A stretch of 64,000 bases of DNA from Exiguobacterium sp. TNDT2 (GTDB taxonomy: Bacteria; Bacillota; Bacilli; Exiguobacteriales; Exiguobacteriaceae): contig NZ_QLVE01000024.1 in the NCBI RefSeq assembly GCF_003331145.1, forward strand, positions 62,001 through 126,000. Reading direction: 5' to 3'. The notes below the pieces were generated by a model. It saw only the letters and a program-made list of their open reading frames with translations, ran no database searches and was not told the origin of the DNA. The position numbers and the translations under genes were made by a program. Numbering within the stretch: position 1 is the first letter of the stretch; each line of letters opens with the position of its first letter. Shown here piece after piece: positions 59,439-64,000 of this stretch.

Positions 59439-61645
59439 TTTGATTGGCCTCCTGAAAGTTCGTTTACTTTTTTTAGTACGTACAACTTACTTACAAAATC
59501 ACCTTTAACAATCGGCTCGACGTAAAGCCCGACGTGCATGAGCTCATCACCACCGTAACGCTGGCCTTCTACTTCATAGACGGCTGTTGTGTCCAATCCT
59601 CTCAATTTCAACAAGCGGATGAGCGGTGCGGTTTCGCTGAGCACGCTATAGTCACAGACGATGACTTCCTCTTCCGATACGAACATCCAAGAAGGATGAT
59701 TGCTGTCGAATGCGCTCTCTAGCCGGTAGAACGTCCCATATTGGAACGTACGACGATGTTCCTGATAGAATGCGACTTGTTGTTTGACGATCGCCTTCTC
59801 GTCTTCTGACATCTCCGTCACATCGAGCTCATAGCCGAACACGCCAGCCATCGCGACGTTTCCCCGCATCTCGAGACTCGTCTCACGGTGTGTCTGGTGG
59901 TTCGGTACAGCCGAGACGTGTGCGCCCATCGAGGAGATAGGATACACCATGCTCGTCCCATGTTGAATTTTCAAACGCGCGATGGCGTCCGTGTTGTCAC
60001 TCGTCCACGTTTGAGGCATGTAGTACAACATGCCTGGATCGAACCGACCGCCGCCGCCGGAGCAGCTCTCGAACAAGATGTTCGGATAGCGTGATGTGAT
60101 CGTCTCGAGCACTTCGTATAGTCCAAGGACATAGCGGTGTAACACTTCTCCTTGACGGTCACTTGGTAGTGACGTCGAGAACACCTCGGTCACGTTACGG
60201 TTGAAGTCCCATTTGAGATAATCGATCGGGACGCGGTCCAACACCTCGGTCATCTGCTGCACGATGTTATCTCGTACTTCTTTCCGACTGAAATCGAGTA
60301 CATATTGATCTCGTCCTTTGGATAGACCGCGTCCCGGGATTTGAATCGCCCAGTCCGGATGCTGTTTGAAGAGTTCGCTCTCTCTCGAGATCATCTCCGG
60401 TTCGAACCATAGACCGAATTTCATGCCTTTGGTGTGAATGTAGTCTGCAAGTCCTTTCAATCCGTTCGGAATCTTTTGCTCATATTCGAACCAGTCGCCC
60501 AGTGACGTGTAATCGTCGTCGCGACGTCCGAACCAGCCATCGTCCAGCACGAACAACTCGATTCCGAGCTCAGCACTCTCATCGACGATCGATTTGATTT
60601 TGGCTTCGTCGAAGTCGAAATAAGTCGCTTCCCAGTTGTTGATCAAAATTGGTCGGTCCGCGTCACGGAAGGTTCCGCGTGCGAGCCGTTCCCGATACAA
60701 GGCGTGGAATGCTTGTGACATTTCCATCGTCCCGTTTGCACTATAGACGATGTTCACTTCCGGCGTTTGGAAACATGCGCCTGGATCCAAGCGCCACTCG
60801 AATCCAAATTCGTTGATGCCGAGTTGCACACGGGTCTGTCCGTATGGATCTCGTTCGAGCAACATTTGATGACTTCCGCTATAGACAAGGCTGAATCCGA
60901 CCGCTTCTCCCGCATACTCCGTCGTCTCGGGTGAAACGAGTGCGAGAAACGGGTTCATCTGGTGACTGCTCGAGCCACGTTTGCTGTCGAACACTTTCAC
61001 GCCACGTTTTACCGGTTCACGCTCCATCATTCGTTCTCGGCCCCACATTCCGTTCAGCGTGATGACCTCGAGCTCTTGAAGCGGAAGGTCCAATGAGAGG
61101 CTCGCTGCTTTTTGAAGGTAATGGGTCTTCGCTCCTTCATTTTCAATTCGAGCGGATCGCGTCAACACCGGACGATCACGATACACGGTATAGACGAGAT
61201 GGGCAGTCAGTCGCTCTTTCGGGTCCTCGAGTGTGATGATCAGCGTCTCGGCTTCTTCATCCTGTTCGACATACGTCGAAGGCATGCCATCAAGACGCGG
61301 TTTTCCTGTCACAACCTCATAGGACTTGTAACGGAAATCCGTGACAGTCGATCCGTCTTCGTGGCGGATGACTTGGGCCGGCGTCCGATAATCTCCCGTC
61401 CCGTAACCTGGATATTCTTGCAAGATCGTATCGAGGGAATAAAGGCGATCCGTCGCCTCCGGAAAGTTCGGGGAAAAGGAACGGTCGACGCGCGGATACT
61501 TCCGTCCTCCGCGATATGCCGAAATCGCCTGACCAAAATATTCGTTGGTCAATACGTTGCCTTCTTCGACACGGAGTACATAGCTAAACACTGCATTAGA
61601 CAAATGGAATACTCTCTCTGTTTCGTTAACATGAATCAACTTCAT
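59435..61645 (-). CDS. Alpha-galactosidase, GH36
   Basis: 736 aa, full GH36 length. It releases galactose from melibiose and raffinose-type sugars. LFVLDDGWFGRRDDDYTSLG begins the barrel substrate site, IDYLKWDFNRNVTEV holds the nucleophile Asp, ILFESCSGGGGRFDPGMLYY the substrate loop, and TWTSDNTDAIARLKIQHG the acid/base Asp. No signal peptide, so it acts on imported sugar. GGGAGGT is 6 bases before the ATG. It heads the operon, under two LacI-type operators and a near-consensus cre. Confidence 0.95.
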   Translation of the reverse strand: MKLIHVNETERVFHLSNAVFSYVLRVEEGNVLTNEYFGQAISAYRGGRKYPRVDRSFSPNFPEATDRLYSLDTILQEYPGYGTGDYRTPAQVIRHEDGSTVTDFRYKSYEVVTGKPRLDGMPSTYVEQDEEAETLIITLEDPKERLTAHLVYTVYRDRPVLTRSARIENEGAKTHYLQKAASLSLDLPLQELEVITLNGMWGRERMMEREPVKRGVKVFDSKRGSSSHQMNPFLALVSPETTEYAGEAVGFSLVYSGSHQMLLERDPYGQTRVQLGINEFGFEWRLDPGACFQTPEVNIVYSANGTMEMSQAFHALYRERLARGTFRDADRPILINNWEATYFDFDEAKIKSIVDESAELGIELFVLDDGWFGRRDDDYTSLGDWFEYEQKIPNGLKGLADYIHTKGMKFGLWFEPEMISRESELFKQHPDWAIQIPGRGLSKGRDQYVLDFSRKEVRDNIVQQMTEVLDRVPIDYLKWDFNRNVTEVFSTSLPSDRQGEVLHRYVLGLYEVLETITSRYPNILFESCSGGGGRFDPGMLYYMPQTWTSDNTDAIARLKIQHGTSMVYPISSMGAHVSAVPNHQTHRETSLEMRGNVAMAGVFGYELDVTEMSEDEKAIVKQQVAFYQEHRRTFQYGTFYRLESAFDSNHPSWMFVSEEEVIVCDYSVLSETAPLIRLLKLRGLDTTAVYEVEGQRYGGDELMHVGLYVEPIVKGDFVSKLYVLKKVNELSGGQSK

Positions 61646-61690
61646 CGCTCAACCTCCCAATAGTGGTTGCGCTTTCATTAAAAACTAAAA

Positions 61691-61704
61691 TGAAAGCGTT
61701 TACT
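61691..61704. promoter_or_regulatory. Candidate cre site
   Basis: TGAAAGCGTTTACT matches the CcpA consensus except at the last base. It lies in the leader of the alpha-galactosidase operon and overlaps operator 1. Confidence 0.6.
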
Positions 61705-61708
61705 AAAC
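61698..61708. promoter_or_regulatory. LacI-type operator 1 of the alpha-galactoside operon
   Basis: GTTTA-C-TAAAC, a perfect inverted repeat downstream of the -10 element. Confidence 0.65.
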
Positions 61709-61716
61709 ACATCTAT

Positions 61717-61745
61717 AATTTAACGTTTAGTAAACACTTTGTCAA
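61717..61745 (-). promoter_or_regulatory. Promoter of the alpha-galactoside operon
   Basis: On the minus strand TTGACA, 17 bases, TAAATT, about 70 bases upstream of the GH36 start. Operator 2 is in the spacer. Confidence 0.7.
61725..61735. promoter_or_regulatory. LacI-type operator 2 of the alpha-galactoside operon
   Basis: GTTTA-G-TAAAC between the -35 and -10 elements, identical to operator 1 on the other strand. Confidence 0.65.
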
Positions 61746-61755
61746 TCGCTTTTAT

Positions 61756-62784
61756 TCAATTTTTATACTGGACACTTTCGCGCTTGATCAGTTTGGCCGG
61801 AATCATGACTCGTACAGGAATGTCTCGTTCTTCGCGGATCCGTTCTAACGCCAACTTGACGGCAAATTTCCCAAGTTCTTCGGTCTCTACCTTCACGGTC
61901 GTCAACGAAGGTGTCAAGAATTCAGCGATTTCAATGTCGTCGAAACTAGAGATTGAGATGTCCTCCGGGATGCTGTATCCTTTTTTTTGAAAAGCGCGAT
62001 ACACCCCGACGGCCATCGGGTCACTCGCGACCAACACCGCTGTCGTGTCGGCACGCTCTGTCAACTGTTCACCTAAACGCAGTCCTTCCAACGTGCTCCA
62101 TCCCCCTAATAACCCATAGCTGAGATGCTGCAACCCTTTGTCGTTCATCCAAGAAATATAGGCCCGATACCGATCCTCGTCCTCATTGTAATACACGTCA
62201 CCCTCTTGGTTCATGACGACACGCTGCCCTCCGATATAGGCGATGTTGCGATGTCCATTTTCGTACAGATGCTCTAGACTCGCTACGGTCGCGCTTTTAA
62301 AATCAGAATACACGGCGTCAAACCGTGCGTCGGCATGCGAGTCATCGATGACGACAATATTAGGATTCTCGTTATAGAGCGACTCCAATGTTTTCGGGTC
62401 GACCGTACCGAGGACGAGGATTCCTCCGAGATGGTTCAATCCTTCCCAGTCCGCTTTTTTATCAGACAGACGAATCACCCGGTTGACACTCACCTTCAGC
62501 CGTTCGGCTTCTTGTTCAATACCGCGTCGAATCGCTCGGAAATATGGATCATCAATCTCTTGGATCTCATTGACCGTGGTCACGAGCCCAACTGTCGCGA
62601 TCCGGTTCTTATGTGTTTTCTTCTCCCGTGGGCTGTATTTTAATTGTTTCGCTGTTTGTAGCACTTTATCACGTGTTTCTTGACTGACGGACAACTTCTC
62701 ATCCGAATTCAATACGCGGGATACCGTCGCAATCGAAACGCCTGCCTGCTTCGCCACTTCACGAATGCTTGTCAAACTAACCAT
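61756..62784 (-). CDS. LacI-family repressor of the alpha-galactoside operon
   Basis: 342 aa. TSIREVAKQAGVSIATVSRV with LNSDEKLSVSQETRDKVLQT is the helix-turn-helix and hinge region of LacI proteins (VSIATVSRVLN). The effector domain runs from about residue 60 (RIATVGLVTTVNEIQEIDDP) to SLTTVKVETEELGKFAVKL. It lies between galT and the GH36 gene in the same direction. GTTTACTAAAC-type operators stand before GH36, and a similar sequence is at 62815, near its own start, suggesting autoregulation. The inducer is probably galactose or an alpha-galactoside. Confidence 0.92.
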   Translation of the reverse strand: MVSLTSIREVAKQAGVSIATVSRVLNSDEKLSVSQETRDKVLQTAKQLKYSPREKKTHKNRIATVGLVTTVNEIQEIDDPYFRAIRRGIEQEAERLKVSVNRVIRLSDKKADWEGLNHLGGILVLGTVDPKTLESLYNENPNIVVIDDSHADARFDAVYSDFKSATVASLEHLYENGHRNIAYIGGQRVVMNQEGDVYYNEDEDRYRAYISWMNDKGLQHLSYGLLGGWSTLEGLRLGEQLTERADTTAVLVASDPMAVGVYRAFQKKGYSIPEDISISSFDDIEIAEFLTPSLTTVKVETEELGKFAVKLALERIREERDIPVRVMIPAKLIKRESVQYKN

Positions 62785-62814
62785 GCCTCCAGTATTAAGT
62801 AAAATATGATTTCA

Positions 62815-62825
62815 TTTTACTAAAC
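62815..62825. promoter_or_regulatory. Operator-like site upstream of the LacI-family gene
   Basis: TTTTACTAAAC differs from the GTTTACTAAAC operators at one base and lies 31 bases upstream of the repressor start. Confidence 0.5.
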
Positions 62826-62851
62826 AAAAATGATTGTTTCAACCGTAAAGT

Positions 62852-62882
62852 AAAAAAGCAGACAAGTCTTCACCTGTCTGCC
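62852..62882 (-). terminator. galT terminator
   Basis: Stem GCAGACA / TGTCTGC with a 10-base loop followed by TTTTTT on the minus strand. Confidence 0.88.
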
Positions 62883-62887
62883 TCCCT

Positions 62888-64000
62888 TTAGTCCCGTGAT
62901 TGAATTACTTGAATAAAGCGCTGAAGTCCTCGTTGTCCATTTTCGTCTAATTTAAAGACGCCGCAGTCTTCAAGTCCCTTTACAAACTTTTCGGCCACGG
63001 CCATTTCGATGAAGCGTTCGATATTCTCCCTTCCATCGTATGCTCGTTTCAATTCGCAAGCCCAATCTTGATGGAGATCTTGTACGTTGTCCGTTTCTCC
63101 TACAATAAATCTCTTAACTTCGTCCATCTCAGCTTGGAGCCTCGCCGGCAGTACAGCAAGCCCCATCACCTCGATCAATCCGATATTTTCTCGTTTGATA
63201 TGGTGAACATCTGCATGGGGATGGAAGAGTCCGAGTGGATGTTCCGATGTCGTCCGGTTGTTTCGAAGAACGAGATCCAACTCGAAGAACTCACCTTTTT
63301 TTCGCGCGATTGGTGTGATTGTATTATGCGGGGCGTCCGTGTGGGCCAAGATGTGACATGCCTCGTCCGAATAGTTGCGCCAAGTCGACAAGACACGATC
63401 CGCGCATGCGACGAGGCTGTTTTGATTTTGGCTACGCAACCGAATGACCGACAACGGCCAAAGCAACGTGTGTCCGCTCACATCTGAGAATCCCTCAAAA
63501 GAGAATCGGCCTGTCTCGCGCGCCTCTGCCATCGCAAACGTGTATCGTCCTGCTTGGTAATGGTCGTGCGATAAAATCGAGCCGCCCACAATCGGCAGGT
63601 CGGCATTCGATCCCGCGAAGTAATGCGGAAATTTCTCTACAAAGTCGAGCAGACGGACGAACGACGAACGGTCGATCCGCATATCTCGATGCTCACCTGA
63701 CAATAAGATGCAGTGTTCATCGTAATAGACGTAAGGCGAGTACTGCATATACCATTCCTCGCCTCCGAGTTCGAGCGGCACAAGCCGATGATTGGCTCGC
63801 GCCGGATGATCTAAACGCCCTTCGTACCCTTCATTTTCCACACAGAGGAGACACTTCGGGTACGGGGCCCCCTCTTTCTTCACGCTCTTCTGTTGTGCGA
63901 TCTCTTTCGGATCTTTCTCTGGCTTCGATACGTTGATGGTGATGTCGACCATTCCATATTTTGTATCTACTTGATAAGAGATATTCTGTTTCGTTCGCTC
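62888..64000 (-). CDS. galT: Galactose-1-phosphate uridylyltransferase, Firmicutes type, N-terminally cut by the window edge
   Basis: The last 370 or so codons of a class II (about 490-510 aa) GalT. It exchanges UMP between UDP-glucose and galactose 1-phosphate. The frame is open from the right edge, reading TKYG then [57 protein letters not shown] with the HxH-type catalytic region, [17 protein letters not shown], and [20 protein letters not shown] follow. galK probably lies upstream outside the window. It completes galactose use with galM and galE, and ends in its own terminator before the LacI gene. Confidence 0.93.
   Translation of the reverse strand, partial: ERTKQNISYQVDTKYGMVDITINVSKPEKDPKEIAQQKSVKKEGAPYPKCLLCVENEGYEGRLDHPARANHRLVPLELGGEEWYMQYSPYVYYDEHCILLSGEHRDMRIDRSSFVRLLDFVEKFPHYFAGSNADLPIVGGSILSHDHYQAGRYTFAMAEARETGRFSFEGFSDVSGHTLLWPLSVIRLRSQNQNSLVACADRVLSTWRNYSDEACHILAHTDAPHNTITPIARKKGEFFELDLVLRNNRTTSEHPLGLFHPHADVHHIKRENIGLIEVMGLAVLPARLQAEMDEVKRFIVGETDNVQDLHQDWACELKRAYDGRENIERFIEMAVAEKFVKGLEDCGVFKLDENGQRGLQRFIQVIQSRD

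Overview
The window is chromosomal DNA of a low-to-mid GC Bacillota, most likely Exiguobacterium (Bacillales). Pointers are strong AAGGAGG-type ribosome sites, many GTG and TTG starts, compact convergent genes sharing hairpin terminators, and Bacillus-type families (YwqCDE-like capsule kinase system, LCP proteins, PaiA/PaiB, CotF-like proteins, short 6-phosphogluconate dehydrogenase). The genus call is inference. I saw no tRNA, rRNA or CRISPR array.

Layout. 1-7.4 kb: extracellular polysaccharide genes on the minus strand (start of a tyrosine kinase, Wzz-like protein, three glycosyltransferases, a hydroxyacid dehydrogenase/aldolase pair) and a divergent NeuD-like acyltransferase. 7.4-12.8 kb: accessory DNA with a MazEF-type pair, a dead IS30, and an ATPase plus PD-(D/E)XK-like nuclease operon lying between galM and a decayed copy of the galM tail. 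12.8-14.8 kb: a wrecked glycoside locus (LacI tail, GH2 tail, GH43 with a stop at its lipobox). 15-22.6 kb: CpsB-type phosphatase, a mosaic membrane protein, galE, a GH13-like protein lacking catalytic residues, an LCP ligase, a YihY protein and a first 6-phosphogluconate dehydrogenase. 22.7-25.4 kb: a PIN-domain toxin-antitoxin pair between a flavodoxin gene and a second copy of its tail. 25.5-33.7 kb: a broken SbcD-like gene, an MFS transporter, a broken glutamate-synthase-like gene, CotF-like proteins, a Rieske/FAD oxidoreductase and manganese catalase. 33.7-39.9 kb: a gluconate locus (RpiR regulator, gnd, gntP, gntK) with a SpoIISAB-like module set in its control region. 40-54.9 kb: small metabolic and regulatory genes, a Fur-controlled siderophore importer and PaiA/PaiB. 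54.9-64 kb: an alpha-galactoside (melibiose/raffinose) operon with GH36 galactosidase, ABC importer, sucrose phosphorylase, LacI regulator and galT running off the end.

The carbohydrate genes fit together. GH36 releases galactose for GalM, GalT and GalE; sucrose phosphorylase handles the remaining sucrose; UDP-galactose can feed the polysaccharide genes.

The most notable pattern is that two toxin-antitoxin or defence modules sit directly behind a host gene, codirectional with it, and are followed by a diverged second copy of that gene's 3' end. A third module (SpoIISAB-like) is bracketed by a 19-base direct repeat of host promoter DNA. The ATPase plus nuclease operon at 9678-11601 is the best candidate for an undescribed defence system. 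At least six other loci are broken by single stops or frameshifts.
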